A stretch of 64,000 nucleotides of DNA, taken from Scylla paramamosain. Its lineage: Eukaryota > Arthropoda > Malacostraca > Decapoda > Portunidae. Both the position numbers and the translations under genes were made by a program. The stretch covers positions 31,001-95,000 of the forward strand of contig NW_026973734.1 of NCBI RefSeq assembly GCF_035594125.1, given 5' to 3'. Position 1 is the stretch's first letter. Every line of letters begins with the position of its first letter. The notes beneath the pieces were generated by a model. That model was not told the DNA's origin and made no database searches. It was given only the letters and a program-made list of their open reading frames with translations. Shown here piece after piece: positions 38,654 to 59,584 of the stretch.

Positions 38654-38654
<1 letters not shown>

Positions 38655-38708
<54 letters not shown>
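38655..38708. repeat. (GT)n microsatellite
   Basis: About 27 GT units inside the predicted first intron of the carboxylesterase gene. Confidence 0.96.
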
Positions 38709-38710
<2 letters not shown>

Positions 38711-39225
38711 TGGACTGATGTAGAAATATGAGTTTACTTTTGTGGCTGGTATGAAATTATCATGTGTGTTTTGTCAAAAAAACGCGTTAGTGAGACAATG
38801 CAGCTCCTACAGTTATCTGTATGAAGACTAAGACATGGCACGTGACATTCCTGGTGAACCCCTGTGTTGATGAGAATCACGCTGGACTTAACAAGACCTG
38901 ACTTAGTGTTCTGTGGTCTCGGAGTTAAGAAGCTGAACATCCCCCTATGGACGGGAAACTTAGCGTAGTATCGTGTGGCTTCACTTCTATTTTACTTGTT
39001 GAAAAGAATGCTTTGTGTATTTCCTATGATGTTCAGTTGCCGCTTCACTTCCTTTATGCACCCATCTTTGGCGTCACAGTGCCGCCCAGTGTGAGGAAAC
39101 ATTTTGTTTTGAAAAAAAATCACAACAGAAAATATACAGACAAAACAGAAAGCCACTCATACAGATTTTAGTTGTTCCTATACTCTTCCTCTCGCTTGTA
39201 TCTCACAGCAGCAGAATAGAGAGGG

Positions 39226-45950
<6,725 letters not shown>

Positions 45951-46021
45951 TTTACCAACTCCTGACTAAATGCAAACAGTAACAAGCACCGCCTACCTAA
46001 CAACATAACTTAGATATAACC

Positions 46022-46806
<785 letters not shown>

Positions 46807-46859
46807 TCGCTCGGTCACCTACTTGACGCGTCCTCGCGAATACAGTGTACCTAACCATG

Positions 46860-48557
46860 TTATGTGTATGAAACTCCTTCATTAAGACATTTACGTCTAC
46901 TATCAAGATATATATACAAATTTAAGGCTTTCCTAACACACACATATAAGAATATTAACAAAAACATTAAAATAAGGCAAGGTGTCAGGATACTTGGATA
47001 GAGAATCCCAGGTTTCAGATATACTGGTAAGGATGTCTCTAGAGCCTCTGAAAACTCTTCTGTGTTTGAGAAGGAAAGAGTGGATAAGGAGTTTGTTATA
47101 AAAGAAATCCTTGACTTTGTCAAATTCTCCAGGGAAGTAACAGGGAAAACTCTATATGAAAGGTCTGTCGTAAAAGCTAAATTAATCCTAGAAGGGTAAG
47201 TGGTTAGTTTACTAGAACGTACACGACAAGCATCTTGTACCGCATAATGTCCTATAACCTCCTCATAGGTGGTCCCTTCTGGGCAAGTCACTGAGACGTA
47301 AAAGTTTTCTGTGAAATAAAAGTAATGATATCCATGAAAATTGCAATGGAAAATAGGTTTTGAAACCACATGCTTGTATGGACAGAGTGTTAGAGCTGCA
47401 GACACCTCTGAACGTGTCAAGACGACTTCACAAATACCTTTTACTACAGGTAAGAAAGCAAATTGGATACTTGAACAATGGTACAAATGCAAGTATGAAG
47501 ATTTACAACGTTTTAGTTCAGATAAATCTCCAATTGTATATAATGAAAAATCCTTGGCTATTAGCACTAAGGAAGGATTCATGTCCAGTGTCATCACAGA
47601 ATTATTAACGGAAAATGGAAAAGGTTTAATCTCATAGGCCTCAAAATGATCCTGAGATTTAAAAGGTATGTTTACAATTATTGCATCTGTGGTCAAGGTA
47701 GCTTCCAGCAATGGGTAGTAATATTGGATCATGTCCGCTGCATACACTGGTGTCAATTTGTAGGTTGACTGACCAATTTCTATTGTGTGAAGCAAATCCT
47801 CTACAGGAAATAGTGAAGTTGTTACCCTGCCATTGACAGCATCCACCATGTTGCGAATTATCGCTTCATTAATGGAGAGAACTGAACCCAAGGAAGCTTC
47901 AACTACATGCAAAGCTTGATCTATAACCACAACGTGATTTATCACATCTAAACTATGTAAGGCATTATCAAGCACAGTTGTTAAATCATTTGAATACTGT
48001 AATAACTCATTGAGATTAGTTTCTAATTTAACTATTTTATTGTGATGTAGGTTCAGGACCTTCTTATTAGTAGCTGCAACCGTTATTAGTTGATCATAAT
48101 GTTTCCTTAAATCCTGTACATCCTCGTCCAAGGCGGTGCCAAAAAGATATTGAGACAGTTGTCCCAACCCATTTATGAGTCCTCTTTTGGTACGAGCGTG
48201 CACTGGATGAAGGTTGTAGTCATGCTGAGATTGGTTCAATTTCCCGTGTAAGAATTCTACCCTTGCTTTTAAAGCTTTGATTATGGTTTGTGAGAAAACT
48301 TGTGTCTGGCTATGCGTTTCATCAGCAAGTAAGGATTCCAGTTCCTGTAAGGAGTTATCCAAAGTTTCTGAGACAGCGTCGAGGTCCGATGTTACGGAAA
48401 ATAAGGTAGAAGAAGGATATCGAACCAAAAGAACATCTTCTATTAAGGTTACTTCCCCAAGATGTGTGGTGAGAGCCCCCGGTTTGACATGCAACGCAGT
48501 GGACGCTTGTAGCACTTGCAGCATGCTCAAGAAGGTAACCAGGAGGCCCAGTGCCAT
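46860..48557 (-). CDS. env: envelope fusion protein (baculovirus F / errantivirus Env-like)
   Basis: A 565-residue open frame from a true ATG at 48557. Residues 1-19 form a signal peptide. A furin-type site RTKR at 122-125 is followed by GLINGLGQLSQYLFGT, which resembles the fusion-peptide start of baculovirus F proteins and insect errantivirus Env. The middle holds heptad-like helical sequence (about 150-230) and a Cys-rich region (about 360-450, several CxC/CP spacings). Near 520-545 a hydrophobic span (TPCLILMFLLIFLYVCV) is the probable membrane anchor, with a short cytoplasmic tail. It would be a class I membrane-fusion glycoprotein. It lies 20 nt after the pol stop, with a splice acceptor abutting its ATG. 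No break is visible. Confidence 0.9.
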   Translation of the reverse strand: MALGLLVTFLSMLQVLQASTALHVKPGALTTHLGEVTLIEDVLLVRYPSSTLFSVTSDLDAVSETLDNSLQELESLLADETHSQTQVFSQTIIKALKARVEFLHGKLNQSQHDYNLHPVHARTKRGLINGLGQLSQYLFGTALDEDVQDLRKHYDQLITVAATNKKVLNLHHNKIVKLETNLNELLQYSNDLTTVLDNALHSLDVINHVVVIDQALHVVEASLGSVLSINEAIIRNMVDAVNGRVTTSLFPVEDLLHTIEIGQSTYKLTPVYAADMIQYYYPLLEATLTTDAIIVNIPFKSQDHFEAYEIKPFPFSVNNSVMTLDMNPSLVLIAKDFSLYTIGDLSELKRCKSSYLHLYHCSSIQFAFLPVVKGICEVVLTRSEVSAALTLCPYKHVVSKPIFHCNFHGYHYFYFTENFYVSVTCPEGTTYEEVIGHYAVQDACRVRSSKLTTYPSRINLAFTTDLSYRVFPVTSLENLTKSRISFITNSLSTLSFSNTEEFSEALETSLPVYLKPGILYPSILTPCLILMFLLIFLYVCVRKALNLYIYLDSRRKCLNEGVSYT

Positions 48558-48572
48558 CTGTAAGTAATGCAG
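48558..48572 (-). promoter_or_regulatory. splice acceptor for env mRNA
   Basis: The minus strand reads GCATTACTTACAG directly followed by the env ATG (AG at 48559-48558). A 3' splice site at this exact place fits production of Env from a spliced subgenomic RNA. A candidate donor, GTGAGT at 54003-53998, lies in the leader upstream of gag. Confidence 0.6.
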
Positions 48573-48576
48573 GCAA

Positions 48577-51500
48577 TTAGCTGCGTGAGCGAAGGTTATA
48601 CCTATGCGTCTTTATAGTATTAGTAGAATTAAGGTTTGTAACCTGATCAGTAGTACTCTCTGTTGATGACTGGAGCTGAGCGTTAGTCTTCACAAGCCGA
48701 TCACTATGTACTATCTCAGCAGTGTTAAGAAGAGGGTCATGCACCTCAAATTTGTTACCATGTAACTGGCGGACAACCGAGCATGGACCACTAAATTTAG
48801 GGGAGAGTTTGGAGGTCCTGTCCGGATAACGAACTTTAACTGTGTCTCCAACCTGTATCGTGACAGGGGTCGCACGCTTGTGTTGTCTAGCCATCATTTC
48901 TGCCCTAGAAGCTTGTAGCCTACTTCGGACTTTAGCATGAATGTCCTTGAAAACATGCATATGTTGTTTAACATAGTCATCTACGTTGTATACTGGAGTT
49001 TGTGGACTTGCCAACAAATCATAAGGAAGATTTTTATCTTCACCATACAATATATAATGTGGGGATTTCCCAGTACTTTCACACATTGAACTGTTAATGC
49101 AGGCACCAACGTGTGGTAACCAGTCCTCCCAGTCATCATGGAGACTGTTTACAACTGGACGAAGAACCTCCAGGATTTTCCTGTTTGCTCTTTCTACTAG
49201 TCCGTTTGAAGAAGGATGGTAAGCCACAGTGTATGTGTGTTTAATGTTGTACTGTGTACATATTCCTTGTAGGATTTCATTGCGAAATTCAGATCCATTA
49301 TCACTTAACAACACTCGTGGTGCTGAGTATGGACAAAACAACTTAGTTACTAGCGCATGCGCTACATATTTAGCAGATTTTTCCTTTAAAGGTGAGAGAA
49401 CCACGAACCTTGAAAAATGGTCTACACACACAAGTAGATACTGCGAGCCATTTTGACTCTTGGGTAATTGAAGAAGATCAATGGAGACAATGTCCCAAGG
49501 TCGCTCAGGTAGTGGATATTCCAGTATTGGGGCTGGTCCTTTTACCGCACCCTTGTGCTTTGCACATGATATACACCTGGCAACATAATCTTCTATGTCA
49601 GTGCGCATGGTAGGCCAATAATAGCTTTTACGCGCTGCTTGTAGAGTTCGCTCTCTTCCTGGATGTCCTGCACTTGGCATGTCGTGCACTAAGATAAGTA
49701 TGACATGGACTAAACTCTCAGGAATGATGTGTTGTTTACTAGACTCTCCCATTTGGGGATTATGTCGACACAGAACATTGTCTGGTGACATGAAAAATTG
49801 AGAGAATGGTATATGTAGACGTGGAAGATTATCTTCTTCGCCTGACTCCAGAGCATGTATGACCTTAGACCATATTTCATGCTCTCGCTGTGCTTTACTT
49901 AATTCCTTCAAGGTGAAGTTATTTACAGGGATCGAGTCACTGACAGCTCCCACAGGCACATTTCGTGAAAGTGCGTCGGCTACTACATTAGCACGACCTG
50001 GCAAGTACTTGACTACTGGAGCAAATTCCTGCATGGTACAGTACCATCTTGCCACTCGTCCAGTTAAATTTTTCCCTTTGAAAAGTTCAATTACGGGTGC
50101 ATGATCCGTGTAGACTGTAATTGGATATCCAAGGATAATGTCCTTAAAATGTTTTAAAGCCCAAACTACAGCAAGTGTTTCTTGATGAGTGACAGAGTAA
50201 TTAGACTCTGCTGGATTAAGCACACGACTTGCATATGCTATTACATAGTTTTTGCCTCTGGCATCTGTCTGCATCAGTACTGCTCCCAGTCCTAGAGAAG
50301 AAGCATCCGTGCAAATAATGAACGGCTCTGAATGCTCTGGGAAAGCAAGTACAGGTGCATTTGTTAATAGTGATTTTAATTCATTGAAACTTTGTTCATG
50401 AGCAGCCTCCCAATGGAAAGCAACATCCTTTTTAAGGAGTTTAGTAAGTGGGGATGCAATTGCCGCAAAATTCTTGATGAAAGGACGGTAATATCCCGCA
50501 AGACCTAGGAAAGATCTGACATTCTCCACCGATTTAGGTTGAGGAAACTTCTGTACAGCTATGACCTTTTCATCCACCGTGTGGATTCCTTCACCATCGA
50601 CTACATGGCCAAGAAATTTTATTTTGGCTTTTAGAAATTCACATTTAGAAAGCTTTGCTTTAAGTCCAGCTTCTTCAAGCTTCTGGAGGACTAATTTTAA
50701 ACTCTCCAGATGGGATTCTTGATCCTTACTAGCGATGATTATATCATCCAGGTATGCAAACACGGTTTTGCCAAGTAAACCCGTGAAAATACTGTTAATC
50801 ATTCTCTGGAATGTTAAAGGAGCGGATTTTAATCCAAAAGGCATGCGTAACCATTCGTAATGGCCACTAGGCGTACTGAACGCCGTTATTTCCCGTGAAG
50901 TGGGGGCTAAGGGAACCTGCCAGTATCCTGACAACAGGTCTAAACTAGAGAAAATTTTGTTTCCACGACCTAAGGACATTAGAAGGTCGCTCAGGACAGG
51001 TAAAGGATAATGATCATCCATTGTGACATCATTAACCCGCCGGAAGTCGATTACCGGCCTGAAAGATTTATCTTTCTTGGGAACCAAAAAGATTGGTGAA
51101 TTCCAAGGAGAGCACGATTCTTGAATCACTCCCTTGTCAATCATGTCATGAATCATGTCATCTACAGTCGCCCTCTGACTATGAGGAAGACGATAAGCTG
51201 GTATATATACTGGCTTACGAGTGTTTGGTTTTAACCTAATGTGGTGTTCCGCTCGATCGGTCACACCTAAGGATTCTCCAGGTAGTGCCAGGACATTGCG
51301 ATACTTCCCCAGTAAGTCCAAGAGCGCAGGCCTCATTTCGGGGTAGTCCACAACATTGACAAACGAACATAGGGTTGGCGCCTGCCCCAGCTCGGTGTCA
51401 ACAGCAGACTGACTCACCGAAGAGACGCAGGCTCCAGGCAGAATACTGGGTTCTGGTACCACTTTCTTGTCATAAACCAGGCACTTTCCAAGGAAAAGAC

Positions 51501-52290
51501 CTTGTTTGATCCTTACAGAACTTCCAGTAGTGTTCACCACCAAAGCATCAGTGACATGACCCTTTCTAATTGTGGAAAGAGTCGATTCAACAGCCAATCG
51601 CCTAACATTACCTATACCTTCAAGACAGATGTCACTGCCTACGGGAGCTTCTGGAACACGAATTGTAATCCGTTTTGCCACACGAGCAGGAATGTCATAA
51701 CTGGCATTGACAATTGCTTTTGCTTCCCTCCATGCTTCTGTTATATCCTTATCTCTCGTAGGAGACCGGACAGATGGAATCGTTTGAGGCTCCCCATTGG
51801 ATCTTTGTCCCTTCCGTGATAAAGAACCGTTTCTGGGTTGCCTGGAAACCAAAGGTGCAGGATGTTTCATCCCTTCCAGATGTCGTCCGCAGTACATGAC
51901 TGTATTTTGCTTTGGATAGATTACTATCTGGTGAGACTTCATGGCTCTTAGCCCTAATAAGCCGTCAGAAGGAAGTTTAAAGTTACTGACTACATAGAAA
52001 TCAGTTTGAATAAGCTGAGTATGCTTAGATAGACTTATTGGTAAGGAAATTTTTCCTAAGATTTTCAGGGCTGACCCTGTGACACCAGAAAGATTCAAGT
52101 CACTTGGACGGAGTATCCATTTACCACCGCGTGAATTCCGTTTCAGAATCTTGTAAGATTCTTCAGAGATCACGTTTACTGTGGCTCCAGTGTCTACAGC
52201 CAAAGATAAGCGATGCTTACCTACCCTAGTTGGTAATGCCATTATGTCTGTTTGGTTGTTGGCAGCATTTATGGTTGAATACACTGACAT
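48577..52290 (-). CDS. pol: Ty3/gypsy Pol polyprotein (protease, RT, RNase H, integrase)
   Basis: An open frame of 1237 codons from ATG 52290. Domains in order: aspartic protease (LAVDTGATVNVIS, residues about 30-45), RT (VIQESCSPWNSPIFLVPKKD, PFGLKSAPLTFQRM, catalytic FAYLDDIIIAS), RNase H (FIICTDASSLGLGAVL, VYTDHAPVIEL), integrase zinc domain (HDMPSAGHPGR ... CISCAKHK), integrase core with the D, D, E residues in VSIDLLQLP, LLSDNGSEF and NGLVERANRK, and a GPY/F-type end (LSPKFSGPCSVV). No chromodomain. The frame is shifted relative to gag and stays open upstream of its ATG across the gag stop, which fits synthesis by programmed frameshifting; no clear slippery heptamer was identified. No break is visible. 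Confidence 0.95.
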   Translation of the reverse strand: MSVYSTINAANNQTDIMALPTRVGKHRLSLAVDTGATVNVISEESYKILKRNSRGGKWILRPSDLNLSGVTGSALKILGKISLPISLSKHTQLIQTDFYVVSNFKLPSDGLLGLRAMKSHQIVIYPKQNTVMYCGRHLEGMKHPAPLVSRQPRNGSLSRKGQRSNGEPQTIPSVRSPTRDKDITEAWREAKAIVNASYDIPARVAKRITIRVPEAPVGSDICLEGIGNVRRLAVESTLSTIRKGHVTDALVVNTTGSSVRIKQGLFLGKCLVYDKKVVPEPSILPGACVSSVSQSAVDTELGQAPTLCSFVNVVDYPEMRPALLDLLGKYRNVLALPGESLGVTDRAEHHIRLKPNTRKPVYIPAYRLPHSQRATVDDMIHDMIDKGVIQESCSPWNSPIFLVPKKDKSFRPVIDFRRVNDVTMDDHYPLPVLSDLLMSLGRGNKIFSSLDLLSGYWQVPLAPTSREITAFSTPSGHYEWLRMPFGLKSAPLTFQRMINSIFTGLLGKTVFAYLDDIIIASKDQESHLESLKLVLQKLEEAGLKAKLSKCEFLKAKIKFLGHVVDGEGIHTVDEKVIAVQKFPQPKSVENVRSFLGLAGYYRPFIKNFAAIASPLTKLLKKDVAFHWEAAHEQSFNELKSLLTNAPVLAFPEHSEPFIICTDASSLGLGAVLMQTDARGKNYVIAYASRVLNPAESNYSVTHQETLAVVWALKHFKDIILGYPITVYTDHAPVIELFKGKNLTGRVARWYCTMQEFAPVVKYLPGRANVVADALSRNVPVGAVSDSIPVNNFTLKELSKAQREHEIWSKVIHALESGEEDNLPRLHIPFSQFFMSPDNVLCRHNPQMGESSKQHIIPESLVHVILILVHDMPSAGHPGRERTLQAARKSYYWPTMRTDIEDYVARCISCAKHKGAVKGPAPILEYPLPERPWDIVSIDLLQLPKSQNGSQYLLVCVDHFSRFVVLSPLKEKSAKYVAHALVTKLFCPYSAPRVLLSDNGSEFRNEILQGICTQYNIKHTYTVAYHPSSNGLVERANRKILEVLRPVVNSLHDDWEDWLPHVGACINSSMCESTGKSPHYILYGEDKNLPYDLLASPQTPVYNVDDYVKQHMHVFKDIHAKVRSRLQASRAEMMARQHKRATPVTIQVGDTVKVRYPDRTSKLSPKFSGPCSVVRQLHGNKFEVHDPLLNTAEIVHSDRLVKTNAQLQSSTESTTDQVTNLNSTNTIKTHRYNLRSRS

Positions 52291-52334
52291 GTCAGAAGAA
52301 TCTGCTGCCTCAGCGTCTTGCGCATTTAAATGTT

Positions 52335-53510
52335 TTAGTCGGGTTTGTTTACTACTGTGCGCTGGTCTTCCCCCGACTGCCTTGTACTGTTCAGGTTAGC
52401 TCTGGCCTGTTTTTCAATTCTCATATTGATTATATCTTTACATTGCTCTGATGAGTGTTTACACTGGCCATGTATGAGGCAGTATTGGGTAGCGACGTCC
52501 CTGTAGGATCTTGTCCTACCAGTTTTCACTTGGGGCGATGCACCTGGTTTTGGTCTAACAGAGAGATTACCCCCTTTTGTTTTGTTCTCCAAGTCGGATT
52601 TATTTGCTGCCAATTTCTGGTCCTTTTGTTTCTTATAACATCTTTTTTCAACATGACCTATTTTATGGCAGTACGAACAGACATTTCCAGGCCTCGCCAT
52701 GGCTGCCGCACAAGGTTGAGATTGGTCATCATCCATGAGTGGAGCAACCAATGAGGTTTGAGTTTCCGGAGAGGCACCAGATAGCCCTCTTTTCTCCCGA
52801 ATCAGGACTGCAAGGTCAGCTACTGTGTCTCCCGGTTTAAAGCGAAAATGACTTGCGGTTTTCTTCACTTCCCCATTCACCAATGATATGTAAAAGATGA
52901 ATTCCAGAAGTCTTCTGAAATCTGTTTCTGTCATACTGTTTCCTTGGAACCAGTTGTTAAGTCGTAAGACATCCATGAAGTCCGTTACGAACTGGTGTGT
53001 AGGGATTAAGGCTTTCATTTCGTGAAGAGAGTTAATTTCAGCTGCAAATCTAAGACCCACCTTGGAGGCTAGTACCATGAGGTCAGTTTGACTCTTACCC
53101 CCAAAAATGTTCAAGAAATTTTTCTTGAAATTTGCATAACTAGTCCCTATTTCAAGTGGACTAAAAGCGCTGGTATTCATCATGTGTGCTGCTTCTCCAG
53201 CCAATTTAGATCTGACGAAAGAGATCTTGTCTTCATCGGTGATAGTATTTGCTCTTGTCATAACATCCTCACACAAACGGATGAAATCATGAGCCCTTTC
53301 TTGCGGGTTTTCTCCGCGAAATGCTGATATTGTTTCAGGAATAGGAAGTACCTTAAGTGTAGTAGATGCATGCAAGGCATAAGGAGAGCCAGTAGAGGCT
53401 GAAGCAGAAGCATTAGGATTAGCCATGGTTGCTGCTGATAATGATGGGTATTTATTCCCTGATCTTGTAATCAACACGTTTCCGTCCTCATGAGGCACGG
53501 TATTTTCCAC
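52335..53510 (-). CDS. gag: Ty3/gypsy Gag
   Basis: Open over 391 codons, ending TAA at 52337-52335. The first in-frame ATG is at 53426 (before MANPNAS). The N-terminal two thirds look like capsid sequence (FRGENPQERAHDFIRLCEDV, NIFGGKSQTDLM). Near residue 280 there is a CX2CX4HX4C zinc knuckle (CSYCHKIGHVEKRC), then a second Cys/His cluster (CLIHGQCKHSSEQC), both nucleocapsid features. An additional in-frame ATG at 53624 opens 32 codons that end at TAA 53528-53526, directly in frame with this ORF. Either Gag starts at 53426 or the original N-terminus is cut off by that stop. Confidence 0.9.
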   Translation of the reverse strand: MENTVPHEDGNVLITRSGNKYPSLSAATMANPNASASASTGSPYALHASTTLKVLPIPETISAFRGENPQERAHDFIRLCEDVMTRANTITDEDKISFVRSKLAGEAAHMMNTSAFSPLEIGTSYANFKKNFLNIFGGKSQTDLMVLASKVGLRFAAEINSLHEMKALIPTHQFVTDFMDVLRLNNWFQGNSMTETDFRRLLEFIFYISLVNGEVKKTASHFRFKPGDTVADLAVLIREKRGLSGASPETQTSLVAPLMDDDQSQPCAAAMARPGNVCSYCHKIGHVEKRCYKKQKDQKLAANKSDLENKTKGGNLSVRPKPGASPQVKTGRTRSYRDVATQYCLIHGQCKHSSEQCKDIINMRIEKQARANLNSTRQSGEDQRTVVNKPD

Positions 53511-53629
53511 TGTAGTGGCTTTTGGTTACGTTGATAGAGCTTCTGATGATCTAGTGTCACTATTATCCGCTTGGAACTGACACTCCAGTTCATAGATTTC
53601 AGCTAACTTATCAGCTTTATCCATAAATG

Positions 53630-54299
53630 TAGTATTATTACTATCTTAATTAGGTATTAATTACACACTTAAATTACGTTTCCATCGTCCAAAGGCGTTT
53701 CCACTCTTAAAGGATGAATGGTTAGTATTTTGAGAAGTGTGAAAATTTTAACAGAATTGAAGGTTTAGGGACAGAAATGGAATTATCCTAGTTATCCCTG
53801 AACACTTAAAAGAAAACGAGAGCGAGCGCTCCGTCCAGCCGAAAAAGAAAACGGTGTTTAAGAGGCAAACTAAATTATTTTAATTTCCACATAAGTAACA
53901 TCACTGAAATAGGTGAGTTATACATGAACCCTAACAGTGTTTGCGTTACCACAAGTGTTTTATTTAATATTGGTGTGGTGTACCACTAAGTGTCTGTACT
54001 CACGACTGTAGCCGGAGAAATTCACACTTAAAAAAAAAATATATATATATAGATATATATATCTTCTTCTTAGGAAGACTCCTTCCGTCTTGGGAAGCTC
54101 CTCTTAGGATAGTAGTGTTCTTGTAGAATCCTGCAGGATTCCTGCAGGTGGAAGATGTGTTGGTCTGCGCCGAGAATGTCTGCGCCGATGATGTCTTCGC
54201 CGAGAATCTACGACGAATAATTAGACCGAGGGGAAACCAAAGAATTGTTAGGTTTCTCCTCGAGTCTTTTAAGTCTCCTCCTTTAATAACAAAAAAAAA
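53630..54299 (-). other. leader region between 5' LTR and gag
   Basis: Non-coding, 5' of gag in element orientation. Contains repeated TCGGCG[AC]AGA[CA] blocks (minus strand of 54160-54220), a CCTGCAG palindrome near 54131-54148 and a candidate donor GTGAGT at 54003-53998. A (TA)n-like stretch lies at about 54038-54062. Confidence 0.6.
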
Positions 54300-56537
<2,238 letters not shown>

Positions 56538-56542
<5 letters not shown>

Positions 56543-57156
56543 GCCCTAACTCAGTGCAAACAAACGAAAAAAACGTCCACTGAGGTGCCAGTCAGTAAAG
56601 AAAAAAAAAATCAAATTTAAGGATAACTGTCTTGAAACCGAACACTTTCATTATTACCACGCTTAGAGAAATGCTTAGGTGTTATGATGGAGTGATTATG
56701 AAGTGTTTTGAGGAGTTGTATGGCTTACGAGTTGTGATGTGGTGGAATTGTGAGGAACTAAGGAGATAAACACCATCTGATTACTAAGAAAGCCGAGGGT
56801 GTAAAGCGCTGCTACGTCTGATTTACTCCTATAAAAATGGGTTGATTTGGTGTGAGGAGTCACTTCGAAACAAGCAGAGGTGGCGGCAGTGGTGGGCGCG
56901 GAAGTGAAATATAGAAACAGTTTTTGAAGAGGCTGGTGACATTTCATGAGGTACCGGCGTGCTCGGAACTAAGGGTACACGTGGAAAAGTGCCAAGCAAA
57001 CCTCGCGCGAACACACCCAGGACGTGTCCTGCCGCGGCGCGCATTAAACATCAAAGCGCCCTTTGCTCAGTGGTCACCTTTACCTGGGCCGGCGCCGCCT
57101 CAGAGCTTGGCAGGGGCGGAGGGAACCCAACCCTCTTCCCTTCGCATTCTACCCTT

Positions 57157-57157
<1 letters not shown>
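56538..57157. other. unassigned sequence
   Basis: No recognisable gene. The part at 56990-57140 is locally GC-rich, before a poly(A) run. Confidence 0.45.

Positions 57158-57205
<48 letters not shown>
57158..57205. repeat. poly(A) run, about 48 bp
   Basis: An uninterrupted A tract, possibly the tail of a retroposed sequence reading on the plus strand. The source upstream is not recognised. Confidence 0.9.
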
Positions 57206-57206
<1 letters not shown>

Positions 57207-57499
57207 AAGACTCAAAGCTGAACTGAAAACAAGACAAGGATTAAGAGGAACACTGTGTGCACTTAGAAAGCTTAAGGGCGCGGAAAAACAACAACAAAAA
57301 AAATAGGGAGGAAAAAGTAATGAGAAACGGCGCGTGCACTCAAGACTCAAAAGATAATGAAACACGGAAGAGCCTGAGACAAGAAACAATCGGATCTACA
57401 CAAGAAAAAAATAAAAATAATAAGGTGAGATCACAATGGAAAGTACAAACATCCAAAAGCAGCGACAAAGGAAATGTCGTTAGGGATATTTTTTGGTTA

Positions 57500-57691
<192 letters not shown>

Positions 57692-58099
57692 CACACCAAG
57701 GCTCACTTACAAAACAAAGGAAAATCACGGCCCTACGTAGATGAAAAAAAAAAAAGAATAAAAGGAAAGAAAATCAAGAATATTGTAAAAAAAAAAAAAA
57801 AAATCGGAGGACAGCACTATACATACATACGACAAAAAAAAATAGATAAATAAAAACAAGTACAAATAAATTTAAAGATAAATAAAAGAAAAAAAAATAA
57901 GCAAACAAAACACCCCCAAAAAATAAATCGTGTGATTTACACACAAGTATGTAAGAATATAAGAACATAAGAAAATAAGCGAAGCTACAAGAAGCCGTCA
58001 GTCAGAGATGCTCTGGCCAAAGAAAAAAAAAAAGAATAAAGAAGAAAATAAAAAAGTTTTAAAACTTGGTGGCATCAACATCTGCAGAGTAATACGACA

Positions 58100-58400
58100 C
58101 GTTTTTAGTGTCCAGGAAGCTGTATTTCTCGTAGCCTAACTTAAACCATCTGAGGGCGGAGCAACACATCTACTAGTGTCCACGAATCTGCCCACAATCT
58201 AGCCTAACCCATCCTAACCTGACAGCTGAGCAACACACCAGCTTATAGTCTCCACGAACCAGTGCTGCTCGCAACCTAACCTAACCTAACCTAACCTAAC
58301 CCAACACGAGAGAGAAGTAACACATCTACATCTAGTCTCCACTAACCTGTACTGCTCGCATCCTGACCTAACCTCCACGAACCACTGGTCGCAACCTCCT
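58100..58400. repeat. degenerate 65-90-bp minisatellite containing (CCTAA)n
   Basis: A unit of the form GTCTCCACGAACC..CTGCTCGC[AC]ACCTAACC..GAGCAACACATCTA recurs about four times with length variation. In the third unit the CCTAA pentamer is expanded to about five copies (58273-58301), the arthropod telomeric motif (TTAGG on the other strand). Confidence 0.8.
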
Positions 58401-59580
58401 TCTAACAGTATAACCTCAAACAAAACCATGCAAGTAATAGAGAGGTACATTCCCCACTCCGAGCTGGCGGTTAATTTACGTGGAAAAGGTTGCAGCCTCC
58501 GCCATCCTTTATCCTGAAGGAAGCACCGCAGGATTCTTCCCTTCCTGCGAGGTGGTCATGTGGTCATGGCCGCCTCCCTGGTCTGCAACATTTTTATTGG
58601 CTTTTCCTATTTGTCTTTTTTTTTTTTTTTCTCGTTAACTTTGGAACTAATTAACTTCTGACGGTTTTTTCCTCCAGCAATGACCTTTCTCTCGTCAAGG
58701 ATAAAGTCATCCATTATATGAAGTTTTCATCGACAAAAACATTGATACTTTTTTCTTTCCTAGAGTGTATGTAGTCTTTTTCTCTTAGAAGGACGCAACT
58801 TCGATCCGAATACGTAATTATGTCGGGAATTAAGCTTTTCCTAATAAAACTTTCATGTACGGACAAACCTTTCTTAATAAAGCTTTCATATACAGAGAAC
58901 ATCGCTCACATTCCTGCACAAAGCTTTCTACTTTATTTGTTTATTTTTTTTAGATGAAGCTGCCTGGGAGTGATATACTTGCCTGTAAAAGAGGCTGGCT
59001 AGAGACCGCAAGAGCAAAAGAAAAAAATATATACTGCTCCTTTCAACATGCAACTTACTACTAATCAGGTAAGAATGCTTAGCACATACTCCATTTCCCG
59101 CTGGAGGGAGAGACCCGCCAGGTGTCTGCAATACCCACATATATTCAGAACGAAGCTTTCAGCAGCACACGAAGATATCTCTCTCTCCACGCTGCATCAC
59201 TGCAGCAATATGTGTTGGGTATAGGTATTTCTCCTTCTGCACGATAAATAGAAATTTGCAGGCATCGTATAAGGAGAAATCGTGACGTGAAAACATCATG
59301 TAAATTCACTTAAACTTAATATATTTTAAGTCCCTGCTCAAGACTACTGACTCCATTATCAAATGGTTTTTTTTTTAATCAGAAAATGCAAGACTATTTG
59401 AACGTCAACTTAAAAAAAAAGAAAAGATTAACCAATTGATTGAGTGACTGGCAGACTGTTTGCTTGTTTTCTTAATTGATTTATAGATCGCGGTCGGATG
59501 CAAACCTTCTTCGGTATTTATTTTATTTTTTTCTGTTTGCATAGCTATGCTTTGCTTATACATAATATATAATGTTATAT
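58401..59580. other. unassigned sequence
   Basis: A short echo (AAGCTTTCATAT/AAACTTTCATGTACGGACAA) lies near 58840-58895, but there is no recognisable gene. Confidence 0.45.
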
Positions 59581-59584
59581 TAAC

